From the NCBI GenBank assembly GCA_018398585.1, contig JAGTTD010000015.1, positions 7,693,001 through 7,757,000 on the forward strand: a DNA stretch of 64,000 bases, read 5' to 3'. A model generated the notes under the pieces. It searched no databases, had not been told where the DNA came from, and saw nothing but the letters and a program-made list of their open reading frames with translations. The translations under genes were made by a program, and so were the position numbers. Each line of letters opens with the position of its first letter. Position 1 is the stretch's first letter. Below are positions 45,854 to 58,059 of the stretch, piece after piece. The stretch is from Simmondsia chinensis (Eukaryota; Streptophyta; Magnoliopsida; Caryophyllales; Simmondsiaceae).

Positions 45854-47870
45854 GAAATAGAAGTTGTCCTAATGTGAGAAATAGTAATAAGCGACCCATT
45901 ACCAACTTAAATAGAATCAGATCCATTGTAACGACATAGAGTACACAAGGTACCTGGAGAATTGAATGCATGAGAAGAAGCCCCGCTATCTAGAAACCAA
46001 CCATCCGTGTTGTATAACTCAGGACCAAAGGCTGTAAAAGCTTGCACAGGTTGACTCGATTGAGGATAGATAGGACAATCATGAGCATAGTGACCATAGT
46101 TGGAAGATAAATAGCATTGGATATTGGGATAAGCGTTAGTAGGTACCATAGAAAAATTAGAACCAAAGTCGGCCTTGGACCTAATTTACCACGCACACCA
46201 CTGTTTGGGTCAAAGGACCCACCATAGCCACGGCCATCACCACCCCCTCGACCACATGCACCACGACCTTCGTTATAACTGCCATGACCCCAATCTTTGC
46301 GTTCCAACTATAAGAATTCTAATTTAAACCAATCCGTTCCAATTATTGTGACGACCGCCACCATGTGAATTTTTATAGGCACCACAACCACCTTGGGTCT
46401 GTTCGGCCGCAAGCGCAGCAGCTAGAGGAGAGTTCGGTGGCTGGGCAACAACTGATTTAGCTTTAATTCATGCTAACTGTCCTTCCACGGTATAGAGGGA
46501 ATAACGAACATAAGCAAGGCTAGGAAAAGGCACCATATTTGTGGCAATCGTTCCGTAAAATATGACCCGATTTCATGATCGGATCTATTTGACTGATAAT
46601 TTGATTTGATCTTACTTTAAAAACTTAAAACTTGGGAATATTTAAACCTAAAATGATCCGACTTGACTTAAATTTGACCTACTTGATTTGTGTTGAAACA
46701 AAGCCAAAAATAACCCAAATCAACTAAGGTCCGACCTAAAAACTCAGCTTGACATGGACTCACATGTGATTTGACCAATCTCAAAATTTACTTATTCTAG
46801 AATTTGAAAATATCATAGTTTTTTTTGATTCGTAGGGTTTGATACTGGGTGTTTGAGGGAATGAAATTGAAGGTTTTTTTTTTTTTTTACATATAACCAA
46901 CTTCGTAAACTTAGAGGTTTTAACATTTAACTACCACTTTTTTTAATTTGAACTTTTAATCAACCTAAGTTTTTGCGGTTTTTGTGATCTCATACCTTTG
47001 CAGTACTCCGTCAGTTAAAAAATCATATGCCATGCGGATTGTCCCTTATGTGTATGTCATGTAACATTTTAAGTCATCACATTTCCTATTGCATTCCCAA
47101 CTTCTTTACTCCGTTCCCAATTACTTTGCATTCCATTCCTGATCCCCACTCTATCATGTGGGATATTGCCTAACTTTTCATCCACTTTTTTCTAAATTTG
47201 AACTTCTCTCTCCTTCATCACGACATGACATCCACATGCGGGAAATCTTGGATGGAATATGCATGTTTAATTGACGGAATACCGTTAAGGTGCGAGATTG
47301 CAAAATCAATAAAAATTAAGGTAGTTAAACGTCCAAATTATAAAAGTGTTGATTAAATATTATGACTTCTAAAACCTAGGTGATTATATGAAAAAAAAAA
47401 GCCCGAGAATAAAAACATGATTCAATTAGAGACATGAATAGGCTGGCATTTTCATCTTTTTTTATGCTGGTAAGGACGGAGGAAGGGGGAAGGGGATAAA
47501 CCCCATAAACTCTTCATAAAGAGGCCCACATTATAACCCGAGCCATCCCGTTGGTAACCAGAGTTCACTACCACTCGGCTATGTCTCTAAGAGACTGGCA
47601 TTTTCAAATTTACACAAAATAGAGTGTACTAGAAAATTCCATGTAGTGATGTCAATGTCAAGTTGCCTACATTCAGGGGTGATGAAATTTTCAGGGTTTA
47701 AAAGAAAAATTTTATGGAAAATTATCACTTAGTTTCTATTTATCATTTAGTTATTCTTACATTTTATTACCTAGGTACCCTGTGTTATAATTTGACGGAA
47801 TTTTTTACAAATCTGACCAATTTTATAACAAAAAATGCAGCTTTAGTACATGAGTATGCTAACATATAAA
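45852..47870. repeat. 2.0-kb direct repeat, source copy spanning the unit 1/unit 2 junction
   Basis: It contains copia protease-gag sequence, the junction TTCCGTA|AAATATG (46551-46564), the start of repeat B copy 2, the 140-bp SINE and the start of the MITE. The second copy is 50483-52497. A sampled 130-bp stretch differs at four sites (about 97% identity). Confidence 0.9.
47455..47594 (-). mobile_element. 140-bp tRNA-derived SINE
   Basis: A perfect 12-bp target duplication CTGGCATTTTCA flanks it (47443-47454 and 47595-47606). On the - strand it begins TCTCTTAGAGACATAGCCGA with an A-box-like TAGCCGAGTGG, has a weak B-box-like region about 40 bases on, and ends in a short A-run. The homologous site in unit 1 (near 35556) is empty, giving a filled/empty pair. 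Confidence 0.88.
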
Positions 47871-48230
47871 AGTTACGTCATTGTTTTTGGTAAAATATAA
47901 TGAATTAGAGAAATTTTCGTTGGATTTTAATGTAAATTATTTGTATATTGTCAAAATCTTGTGTCATATCAACATTTTTTGCAAAAAATTATCAAATTCT
48001 CATGAATGTACTTATATATTATCGGAATCATATTTCATTTTAATATTTTTCAATGAAAATCTATTGAATTTTAAAAGAAAGATATCTGATTGATAAAATT
48101 TTAAAACTTCAAGATACCTTAGTGATAATTTTTTTTCTAAACATCAAGGTACCTCACTGTATAGTTTAATATGTTAGGATATCTAAATGATAAATGATCA
48201 AAGCTTGGGATACATAAATGATAATTTTCC
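47716..48230. mobile_element. 'ggaaattatcat' Mutator-type MITE, copy in unit 2
   Basis: Ends GGAAAATTATCAC and GATAATTTTCC are inverted repeats; 9-bp target duplication AAATTTTAT at 47707-47715 and 48231-48239. 515 bp, AT-rich, non-coding. Confidence 0.85.
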
Positions 48231-49692
48231 AAATTTTATTAATATGATTGAAGTTGGACAATACAATCGATTACATAGGCTCCAAAATGTGGTGAGGTTT
48301 AGAAACATACTATATCGAATTGATGGGTTGCTGATTTATCATATATTTCATATCTTTTATACCCTTTCCTATGATATTTTTGGCTATTATATGTGTGTTA
48401 TGACATAATCTTTGTATATTTAGGCTTGATATGTATTGGAGTAAGGGCAACTTGAAAAGCAGTGAAGAAGGAGCTCAGATCGACAAATTTGAAGACTAAA
48501 TTGAGAAACCAGACAATGTGTGAAAAAGGATAATCGAGTCAAGGTTCGACTTTCAAATCATGCATTTTTTAGGCTTAAAGTTCTTGCCAACTGGCCGACG
48601 GAACGGGGGCTCCGCCCCGTATTGACTTCCAATCGATCGGTCGATCAATTACTAGGACATAAGGCTTGTCATGTGGCATGCCTCTAGCGCATGCCACCTC
48701 TTTAAATAGGGGAGGTGGAGACCTAATTTTTCTACTTTTGCCCTATTTTGACATCTCCTCCCTCCTCGAGCTGCTAAGAGATATCTGAATTCTCACGATG
48801 GCTAAAACAACTGGTCGGAGTAGTAGGGAATCAAAGCAAGAGTCAAGTCTACACCGATCAAAGGAGTTCACCAATCCTAGAGTTTTCTTTTCCTATTCTC
48901 TTTTGAATTTGTGATTTGTAAAACTTCCTTGGAAGAGTAAACTCATAGTTTAAGGATGAAGGACGGGGCAGCCGTCCGGATCCCGGATTTATATTTTATT
49001 TTTGACAATGACTTTTGTTATACTACCTTCGCACCCTTGTGGGGAGTTTTATATTTTAAGATCAGTTTTCTTATTATGTTCGTGTAGCCATGCTTCGATT
49101 TCTAATACTCGTGTGTTGTTTTGTACTTGTAGCTTAGACTGTAGTATAGCCATTTTTCACCAGTGGTCAGGGTGAGGTTGTATCCAACCCTAACCGCAAT
49201 CTTTTATACAAACTAAAATTTAAATTAGGTATGATATAGAAATTGTTAGTGCTATTGAGATAATTTATGTTACACTTTAGAGTGATAAGATGTCTTATGC
49301 CTTTAGACTAGCTCATTATTCCAAGCCCTAATTTAGTGTTAATCTTAGTTTAGAGCTTGTAGCATAAACCTTTGAAGTCATTATTGTGATGAAATATAAT
49401 AAACGAATTCGAGTTAGGTTAACCCTAATTCATACCCTAAACTACATTTGATCGATTGACAAACCTATTTACTATTTAATTCCTTTAATTTAGTTAGCCA
49501 CTCATATTCTCAACAAAATGCAGACTTTAACTGCTCGATAATCACCAAATCCAACTTTATACTGGTTCTCTGTGGATATGACAATTGTATCCCACCATAG
49601 CTATGACTTGCTCGTATGCGTGCTCGTATGTAGTTTTAAGACTCTTCCAAAACCACATCAGTTGTTGATCTTACTAAGGTTAGTGTTGGGGT

Positions 49693-49857
49693 TGTAAACT
49701 GAATACCCGACATACTTAAATAGAGGGGCGTCATGCTGTATATAGAGAAAGGATTACAATATCTTAGGAATACATCATATATACAATGTATTCTATCATG
49801 AATACAATACATTCTATCCTAAATAAAATATATTCAATCACCTAATATATCCTAACA
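49693..49857 (-). repeat. 3' LTR of the unit 2 copia
   Basis: 165 bp, starts TGTAAACTGAATACCC and ends ATCCTAACA on the + strand, next to the polypurine tract. Confidence 0.9.
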
Positions 49858-50482
49858 CTCCTCCTCAATCACAGTGGTAGCAGAGTGAATGCAAAGATTG
49901 CCTTTGAATTCACAATAAATATATTTAGGAAGTCCCCTAGCAAGAAAAAAAAATCTGCGTACTAAAGAGAAGAAGGAACATGAAAGACATGAACTTGACC
50001 GAGAGCCAACCATTCATGGACAAAGTGACCATCAAGTTCAACATGCTTGGTGCGCTGATGTTGAGCAACATATGTACTGTTTGGTTAGAGGACCAACAAT
50101 ACTATGATAACGTGCAAGATCAAAAACAGGGGGGGCTATCATGGGAAGCGGACAATTTCTCCATATAATCCAATGGAGTTTCTAAAAGATTGGCATTTGA
50201 TAAACCACTACAATGAAGAAAATCAGAGGCATACTCAGACTGAGAGAGAAATAACCCATGGCCATCACGTGTAATTGAGATACCCAAGAAATAATTCAAA
50301 GGACTCAAATTTGTCATGCTAAACTCATGCTTCAACTGTGTCATGACAGAAGACTAGAGCTGTGTCGAAGAGGCAATGAGAATAATATCATCCACATAAA
50401 GAAACAAAAAAACAATGTTGCTCCTCCTACAATAAATAAACAAGATGGGTTAAGACTTATTGGATATGGAACATCAACTTAG

Positions 50483-52497
50483 TAGAAATAGAAGTTGTCC
50501 TAATGTGAGAAATAGTAATAAGCGACCCATTACCAACTTAAATAGAATCAGACCCATTGTAACGACATAGAGTACACAAGGTACCTGGAGAATTGAATGC
50601 ATGAGAAGAAGCCCCGCTATCTAGAAACCAACCATCCGTGTTGTATAACTCAGGACCAAAGGCTGTAAAAGCTTGCACAGGTTGACTCAATTGAGGATAG
50701 ATAGGACAATCATGAGCATAGCGACCATAGTTGGAAGATAAATAGCATTGGATATTAGGATAAGCGTTGGTAGGTACCATAGAAAAATTAGAACCAAAGT
50801 CGGGCCTTGGACCTAATTTACCAGGCACACCACTGTTTGGGTCAAAGGACCCACCATAGCCACGGCCATCACCACCCCCTAGACCACATGCACCACGACC
50901 TTCGTTATAACTGCCATGACCCCAATCTTTGCGTTCCAACCATAAGAATTCTAATTTAAACCAATCCGTTCCAATTATTGTGACGACCGCCACCACATGA
51001 ATTGTTATAGGCACCACGACCCCCTTGGGTCTGTTCGGCCACAAGCGCAGCAGCTAGAGGAGAGTTCGGTGGCTGGGCAACAACTGATTTAGCTTTAATT
51101 CATGCTAACTGTCCTTCCTCGGTATAGAGGGAATAACGAACATAAGCAAGGCTAGGAAAAGGCACCATATTTGTGGCAATCGTTCCGTAAAATATGACCC
51201 GATTTCATGATCGGATCTATTTGACTGATAATTTGATTTGATCTTACTTTAAAAACTTAAAACTTGGGAATATTTAAACCTAAAATGATCCGACTTGACT
51301 TAAATTTGGCCTACTTGATTTGTGTTGAAACAAAGCCAAAAATAACCCAAATCAACTAAGGTCCGACCTAAAAACTCAGCTTGACATGGACTCACATGTG
51401 ATTTGACCAATCTCAAAATTTACTTATTTTAGAATATGAAAATATCATAGTTTTTTTTTATTCGTAGGGTTTGATACTGGGAGTTTGAGGGAATGAAATT
51501 GAAGGATTTTTTTTTACATATAACCAACTACGTAAACTTAGAGGTTTTAACATTTAACTACCACTTTTTTTAATTTCAACTTTTAATCAACCTAAGTTTT
51601 TGCAGTTTTTGTGATCTCATACCTTTGCAGTACTCCGTCAGTTAAAAAATCATATGCCATGCAGATTGTCCCTTATGTGCATGTCATATAACATTTTAAG
51701 TCATCACATTTCCTATTCCATTCCCAACTTCTTTACTCCGTTCCCAATTACTTTGCATTCCATTCCTCATCCCCACTCTATCATGTGGGATATTGCCTAA
51801 CTTTTCATTCACTTTTTTCTAAATTTGAACTTCTCTCTCCTTCATCACGACATGACATGCACATAAGAGAAATCTTGGATGGAATATGCATGTTTAATTG
51901 ACGGAATACCGTTAAGGTGTGAGATTGCAAACTCTATAAAAATTAAGGTAGTTAAACGTCCAAATTATAAAAGTGTTGATTAAATATTATGACATCTAAA
52001 ACCTAGGTGATTATATGAAAAAAAAAAGCCCGAGAATAAAATCATGATTCAATTAGAGACATGAATAGGCTGGCATTTTCATCTTTTTTTATGCTGGTAA
52101 GGACGGAGGAAGAGGGAAGGGGATAAACCCCATAAACTCCTCATAAAGAGGCCCACATTATAACCCGAGCCATCCTGTTGGTAACCAGAGTTCACTACCA
52201 CTCGGCTATGTCTCTAAGAGACTGGCATTTTCAAATTTACACAAAATAGAGTGTACTAGAAAATTCCATGTAGTGATGCCAATGTCAAGTTGCCTACATT
52301 CAGGGGTGATGAAATTTTCAGGGTTTAAAAGTAAAATTTTATGGAAAATTATCACTTAGTTTCTATTTATCATTTAGTTATTCTTACATTTTATTACCTA
52401 GGTACCCTGTGTCATAATTTGACGGATTTTTTTACAAATCTGACCAATTTTATATCAAAAAATGCGGTTTTAGTACATAAGTATGCTAACATATAAA
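50483..52497. repeat. 2.0-kb segment inserted in the unit 2 copia
   Basis: A copy of 45852-47870, including the unit junction (GTA at 51187-51189) and the SINE. The copia sequence at 50441-50482 resumes as 52498-52538 with two differences, so a 42-bp target segment was duplicated on both sides. Confidence 0.9.
52082..52221 (-). mobile_element. Second copy of the 140-bp tRNA-derived SINE
   Basis: Carried inside the 2.0-kb duplicated segment with the same 12-bp flanks (52070-52081 and 52222-52233). It is not an independent insertion. Confidence 0.88.
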
Positions 52498-52537
52498 CAA
52501 AATGGGTTAGACTTATTGGATATGGAACATCAACTTA

Positions 52538-55500
52538 GTAAGAAAGAGGAAAAACGATGATACCATGCTCGTGGAGATTCTTTAAGTCCATACATGTCTC
52601 GTTTCAACCGACATAGATAATCTGGATACTTAGGATCTACAAACCCCTTTGGTTGGTACATATAGACCTCTTCAAATAAGTAATCATTTAAGAAAACATT
52701 CCTAACATCTAGCTAATGAATGGCCATTTATATGAGCATTCAAGGGAGAGAACAGTGCGTACTGTAACAGGTTTAATCACATGACTGAAAGTATCATCAT
52801 AATCCACCCTGGGCTATTGAGTAAAACAATAAGCCACTAATTGGGCTTTGAGATGTTCAACAGACCCATCAGATAATTGGTTAACACCATAAACCCACAT
52901 CAAAGCCACAACATTTGTACCATGAGGACACAGAACAAGAGTCCAAGTATCATTGTGTGGAAGTGCATCATATTCATCATGCATGGCAGCACACCATCGT
53001 GGATCTTTAGAGGCAACATTATAAGATCGAGGCTCATCACGAGTGGTGGAAATGGTGGAAGCAGTCAGGGAAGGTAAAACATTTTTCTTTTGAATCCCAA
53101 CTTTGCCTCTAGTAGTCATGCAATGCTCATTAACAATAGGAGGCACTGATCGTACCTCGATGGGGGCATGAGTATCAAGCATAGGTTCGGGCTCGGGCAT
53201 GAGAGGCACATATGCACTATTGGCTATTGTAGTAGTAGGCACAGTCTCGGATTTACCGGTATGAACCGGCATTGTAGGGGCTGCGGATGGACCCGAGATA
53301 CCCAGCTCAAGAGATCGGCTCGAAGATGAGGTCAGTAACCAGAGGGCATGAGGAGCGCACGACATTGGATCAAGCAAACCAAAGACATCATACGTATGGG
53401 AGGAAGGGTGGGAAGAAATCCTAGCATATGCGAAAGATTTCTCATCGAAAATAACATGTTGGGAAATTATCATTTTATTGGTAGTTAAATCAAGACAGCA
53501 ATGTCCTTTGTGATGATTAGGTTATCCAAGAAAAACACTAACGTGGAGCAATGGGCAAGTTTATGAAAAGCAGTGTGAGATAGATTGGGATAATATGCAC
53601 AACCAAACACACGGAGATGATCATAACAAGGTTTCCATTGAAATAAAATCTCATATGCCGTTTTATACTGTAGTAGAGGGGTGGGTAAAATATTTAATAA
53701 ATACTTGGGAACATGAAGGGCTTCTACCCATAAGCACAATAGTCAAGAGGCAGTAAATAACAATGTCTGCATCATATTAAGGAGCGTACGATGCATACGT
53801 TCAACCTTTCCATTTTGTTGAGAGGCACCAACACAAGAAAAACGATTAAATATCCCATTTTCAGCCAAGTATTTAAAAAATCCAGTGTTATCATATTCAC
53901 AACCATGATCACATTGAAAGGATTTGGTATCCAAAGAAAATTGATTCAGCACATATGCCCCGAAAGTTCTTAAAACATGTTATTACCTAAGATTTTTTTT
54001 GTTAGGGAAAAAACCCAGTAATAATGTATAAAATCATTGAACAACAATAAATAAAAATGATAGCCACTAACACTTATCAGAAGAGATGTCCATAAATCTG
54101 AATACACTAACTCAAAAGGTTTAGAAGTAACAGACTCTGAACGAGAAAAAGGAAGACGAACATGTTTACCTAACTAACAAGTGTGACATAATTGACTACT
54201 ATGACTTTTATTTGAACAAATAAAAGATTGAAACTGAAGAAATTAGAAAATGTAGCTTGACCTGGGTGACCAAGACGTTGATGACACACATTGGAAGAAA
54301 CGCGAGTGGCAGAAAGAGAAACTGTAGTTGGTGTGGAGATGGAAGATGCTGCAAAAGTGTTTAAGACTCGGACTATTGCACCTAAGAATTTCGTTTTTGT
54401 TGAAGGATCCTTGATAGAAAAACCCGAAGGGTCAAACTCAATACTGCAATTGCTAAGTTGAAAAACATTATTAAGTTGAAAAAGATGAGGGGGTTTAGAA
54501 ATAGAAGTTGTCCCAATGTGAGAAATAGGAATAAGTGACCCACTGCCAACTTGAATAGAATCAGATCCGTTGTAAGGACATAAAGTAGACAAGTTACTTG
54601 GAGAATTCGTCATATGAGAAGAATCCCCGGTATTTAGAAACTAGCCATCCTTGTTGTATGACTCAGAACCAAAGGTTGCAAAGGCTTACACAAGTTGACT
54701 CGATCGAGTATAGATAGCCCAATCACGAGCATAATGACCATATTTCAAACATGAATAGCATTGAACTTTAGGATAAGTGTTAGTAGGTACCACTAAAAAA
54801 TTAGAACCAAAGCTGGGCCTTGGACCTAGTATACCTAGCGCACCACTATTTGGGTCAAAGGATGCACCATAGCCACTGCCACCACCACTCCCTCGGCCAC
54901 ATGGACCACGACCGCTGTTATAACCACCACAACCCCAACCTTGGGCGTTCTAACCATAAGAATTCCAATTAAGACCACTCCATCCCCAACTATTGTGACG
55001 ACCACCGCCACGACCAGCACGACAACCATCATGTGAATTGTTATAGGCACGTCGACCACCTAGGGTCTATTCGACCGCAAGCGCAGCAACCGAAGTAGGG
55101 TTCGGTGCTGGGGTGACAACTGATTTAGCTTTAATTCGTATGAACCGTCCTTCCTTGATATAGAGAGAGGAGCGAACATAAGCAAGGCTTGCAAAAAGCA
55201 TCAAATTTGTTAGCGTAGTACAAACGTTCCGTATTCCTTGGGAAGATTTGAAGAATTAAATCTGTTTCCGTAATGGTGTAGTTAACATCATCAAGACGAT
55301 CACAAAGCATTTTCATGCGTTCAAGATAAGCTGAAATAGAGAGATCCCTTTTTCCATAGCATGAAATTTACCTTTAAGTTGAAGAGAAAGGGCATGAGCT
55401 TGGGCCTAGCACAAGTTCTTGATTTCATTCCAGGTATAGGAAGTAGTGAGTTCTTCGCCTGGTTTCATCACCATACATACAATTTCTCGAGAGTAGCAAG

Positions 55501-55800
55501 AATAAATTCAAGAAACTATACGAAAATCTCTCTGGCGCAATTGATCATAACCAGGGTAATGAGCATGGATTGGTGCCATCAATATGCCCAATCACACCAT
55601 GACCTTTAAGGGAAGTAATAAAAGGTTCACTCCATAATTGATAATTTTCATAATTAAGAACTTCAGTGACATAATCTTTAATATTGTGAGATGTGAGAGG
55701 ATTGGGCATGTGAGAAACAATAGAAGAAGTAGAACCATTAATTTGAGAAGGACAGGAAGTGCCCGCTATCATTAGAACACGAGATGAAACCCTCAACGAA
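52538..55800 (-). pseudogene. Copia gag-pol of unit 2, broken
   Basis: On the - strand: gag start near 55796 (NYENYQLWSEPF, GHGVIGHIDGT), a weak zinc-knuckle region near 54780-54720, the pre-integrase motif CHQRLGHPGQATFSNF near 54290, integrase core (SFQCDHGCEYDN, SQQNGKVERMHRT) near 53935-53770, and the reverse transcriptase N-terminal part 53473-52814 (CMTTRGKVGIQKK, AMHDEYDALPHNDTW, VEHLKAQLVAY). The rest of RT and RNase H lies beyond the insertion at 50440-49990. Several stops and frame changes. Confidence 0.85.
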
Positions 55801-55908
55801 GAAGAGAGGGGTGACAGCGAAGAGAGAAAACCCTAAATTTGGAGATTGTGGGTGACAACAACCCTAGGGATGAGAAAGAGAAAATTTTATTTCAGGGCTC
55901 TAGTACCA

Positions 55909-56073
55909 TGTTAACTAAATATCCCACGCACTTGAATAGAGGGGGGCCATGCTGTATGTATTGAAAGAATAACAATATCTTAAGGATACATCATATCTAC
56001 AATATATTCTATCTTAAATACAATATATTCTATCCTAAGTACAATATATTCAATCACCAAACATATCCTAACA
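55909..56073 (-). repeat. 5' LTR of the unit 2 copia
   Basis: 165 bp, starts TGTTAACTAAATATCCC on the + strand and ends ATCCTAACA; followed by GGGGT. Confidence 0.9.
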
Positions 56074-56461
56074 GGGGTATTAGTATATGCGTCAAAATTA
56101 GATTTATTAAGATCTGAGTGTCATTTAATTAGGATTTAATTTCAATGAGATTTTAATAAAATAATTTAGTTACCTAATTAGGTTGGAATTTGATTTGGAT
56201 TTAGAGTAGGTAACTTGATTATAAAAAAAAAAAGGTTATAATGGTTTAGGAGGCAGAGGAAAGAAAAGAAAAGTGAGGAAAGATGTGAAGATTTAAGAGT
56301 ATTGTAAAGGGGATCCCGGTGGCCAAGTAAGACTCTATATGTAGAGGGGTAGGAAGATAGCAAATGACATGAATAAATATAGATCAATAGTAAGAGTAAT
56401 TTGATATAGAAGTCATTGTGTGGAAACCGAAGTGTACTTGCCTAATATGGAGATATACTCT

Positions 56462-57861
56462 TGTTGGCCCTAAAAGCCATTAATATTTTTAATTTTGATG
56501 ATAATAATCATTTAGTGAGGTGTTGTATTTGGTTGTTATAACCTTGTTGAAAATGACTCATAAGAAAGCACCAATAAACCAAGATTGATCATGTCGATAC
56601 CAAGCATTCCAGGACAATGGATCAAGAGATAATGATCAAAGTTGAAGTGAAGATTAATCATAAACAAGAGAATGAGATCTGAGTTCATGCATTTCAAGGA
56701 GTTTCTTTTGCATATTGTTATAGGACATATGATAGAATATATCGATTAAGTTAAATATCTTAATATTGATTTTTGTTGCTCTAACCAAAATGTTTTTAAA
56801 AGATTTTGAAATTTGATTAAATATTATTTAAAAAGAACTCAATTTAAATCCCAGCCAATTCAATTTTTTAACGAAAATATTTTATAAATTGGTATTATCA
56901 GAGGCAAGCTTAAAAATAATGAGACTAAAGAAAAATTTTTTAGGGTGATGTTTTGGCTTGATTGGAAAAATTGTTTATTCAAAAACAAGCTTAAAAATAG
57001 CCAAAAAAAAAGGCCCAACAGTCAAAAAGGTTTAAAAACACCAAGACATATTGAGTGCCGACACATAAGAAGCATGTGTCAACACACTAAGAACAGTTGC
57101 CAACACCGGGCTGCAGTGTGTCGACAGACAAGCCTTTAGTTAGAAACACAAGCCAGCGATAGGTCCTAACAACTACTTTATTTAATCAGATTTCTTTCTT
57201 ATCTTCTCTAAAACCCTCCAATGGCTCTTGGGTCCTCATTGGCCTAGAGGGCTTGAATGCTTTGTTCAAATCATCCAACTAAGAAGAAAAAGTTTGTTTT
57301 AATTGTTGTGCTTTTGAGCTTTTAAAGTTTTCATTTCATTCACTTCTACTAACTTTTCTTGAGCACCACTTGTTCTCTCTTTGATTAAGTTATTGAGCTA
57401 AATTGACATATCCTTAACTTTTCCTAAACTTTGTTTGATTTTGAAATCACTTTTTCGAGAGTGTGATTCGTTTTACTCAAACTTTGTCTTGTAAAAGGGT
57501 TATCCTAAGCTAATGTACAAAATGATCGATTGTAAAAAGCTTGGATCCTCAACCTAAATTATAAAAGTAGCTGTTGTAAAACGTTGGCCTTGAGTCTAAG
57601 TACAAAAGGACCTGTTGTAAAATGTTGGATCATGAGCCTAAGGTTTATAAGGATAATCAAGCTTAATGAAAGACTCAAGTAACAAAGAGTAGTCATTTGG
57701 GGAGTGGATTAACTTTCAAGTTGGAAGTGAACTGCTATAAAAATCACAGTGCACTCTTCTCTTCTTCTTTTCACTTTATTTTGTGCATTTATTATGTTTT
57801 CTTCATTTTTATTAGTCCTTAAAAATTAAGTTTTTAATTTATTACAAAACAACCTAATTCA
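56462..57861 (+). repeat. Possible SIRE-like LTR (solo or degenerate)
   Basis: A TGTTGGCCCT start, a 'gatgataataat' stretch, recurring 'ttgtaaaa(a/c)g' phrases near 57490-57640 and an ending AACCTAATTCA followed by CCCC resemble copia/SIRE LTRs of plants. No partner LTR, primer site or target duplication was found. Confidence 0.35.
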
Positions 57862-58059
57862 TCCCCTTAAGTTGCTCTTTGGGCCTTCATGTCTAATAAT
57901 AGTAAACTCTATAATAGCATCCAAATTACAACTAGAAACAGGGCTAATGAAGACAAAGATAAATAAATTAAACTCTATTAAAACTAACTTATTAAATTGG
58001 GGCCAAATTTCATCACACTTTGTGTCATACTCCTTAGGCTGGAGAAGCCTTACCATTGA

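Larger units (their letters stand above)
34663..46557. repeat. Tandem unit 1: LTR-like repeat plus truncated copia element
   Basis: Unit 1 starts after GTA at 34660-34662 (GAATATGGCCC) and ends with TTCCGTA at 46551-46557 inside copia gag, where unit 2 starts with AAATATGACCC. Both units have the same copia insertion at the same place in the LTR-like repeat, so the pair arose by tandem duplication. GTA is shared by both breakpoints (microhomology). Without the chromovirus unit 1 is about 6.8 kb. Confidence 0.85.
42634..46557 (-). mobile_element. Ty1/copia element in unit 1, cut at the duplication junction
   Basis: The 3' LTR is 42634-42824, enlarged by a G-tract, with the polypurine tract after it. 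On the - strand, RNase H is near 43080-42980 (VYCDN, HQHIKH), reverse transcriptase 44420-43459 (FMDDIVLT, NLGPLNYFLGI), integrase 45314-44943 (SFQCDHGCEYDN, SQQNGKVER), protease and zinc knuckle 46130-45907 (GWFLDSGASSHAF). It ends in gag at 46557, so gag N-terminus, primer-binding site and 5' LTR are missing. Motifs suggest an Ale/Retrofit-like lineage (tentative). All domains carry stops. Confidence 0.88.
46558..49692 (+). repeat. LTR-like repeat B, copy 2
   Basis: About 3.1 kb. It aligns with copy 1 but has an extra SINE (47455-47594) and no chromovirus. The final kilobase is homologous to window positions 1-1165, with TTTAAATAGGGG at about 48701. Confidence 0.62.
46558..55233. repeat. 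Tandem unit 2
   Basis: Repeat B copy 2 followed by copia to the position (GTA at 55231-55233) where unit 1 is cut. Without the inserted 2.0-kb segment and its 42-bp duplication it is about 6.6 kb, matching unit 1 without the chromovirus. Beyond 55233 the copia continues uninterrupted to its 5' LTR. Confidence 0.83.
49693..56073 (-). mobile_element. Ty1/copia element in unit 2, full length with an internal 2-kb insertion
   Basis: Two 165-bp LTRs (49693-49857 and 55909-56073) with the perfect target duplication GGGGT (49688-49692 and 56074-56078). Polypurine tract at 49858-49870; primer-binding site (TGGTACTAGAGCC on the - strand) at 55896-55908. After removing 50483-52497 and the duplicated 42 bp, the element is about 4.3 kb. 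The LTRs differ at about 25 of 165 sites, so it is old. The same insertion site is used in unit 1. Confidence 0.93.

Noticed and set aside
47520..47594. tRNA gene on the - strand
   Set aside because: Only the A-box region is convincing; no cloverleaf or anticodon arm could be drawn, and it is bounded by a SINE-type duplication.
55131..55796. Independent small host genes on the - strand
   Set aside because: These frames are gag of the unit 2 copia, directly followed by its primer-binding site and 5' LTR.
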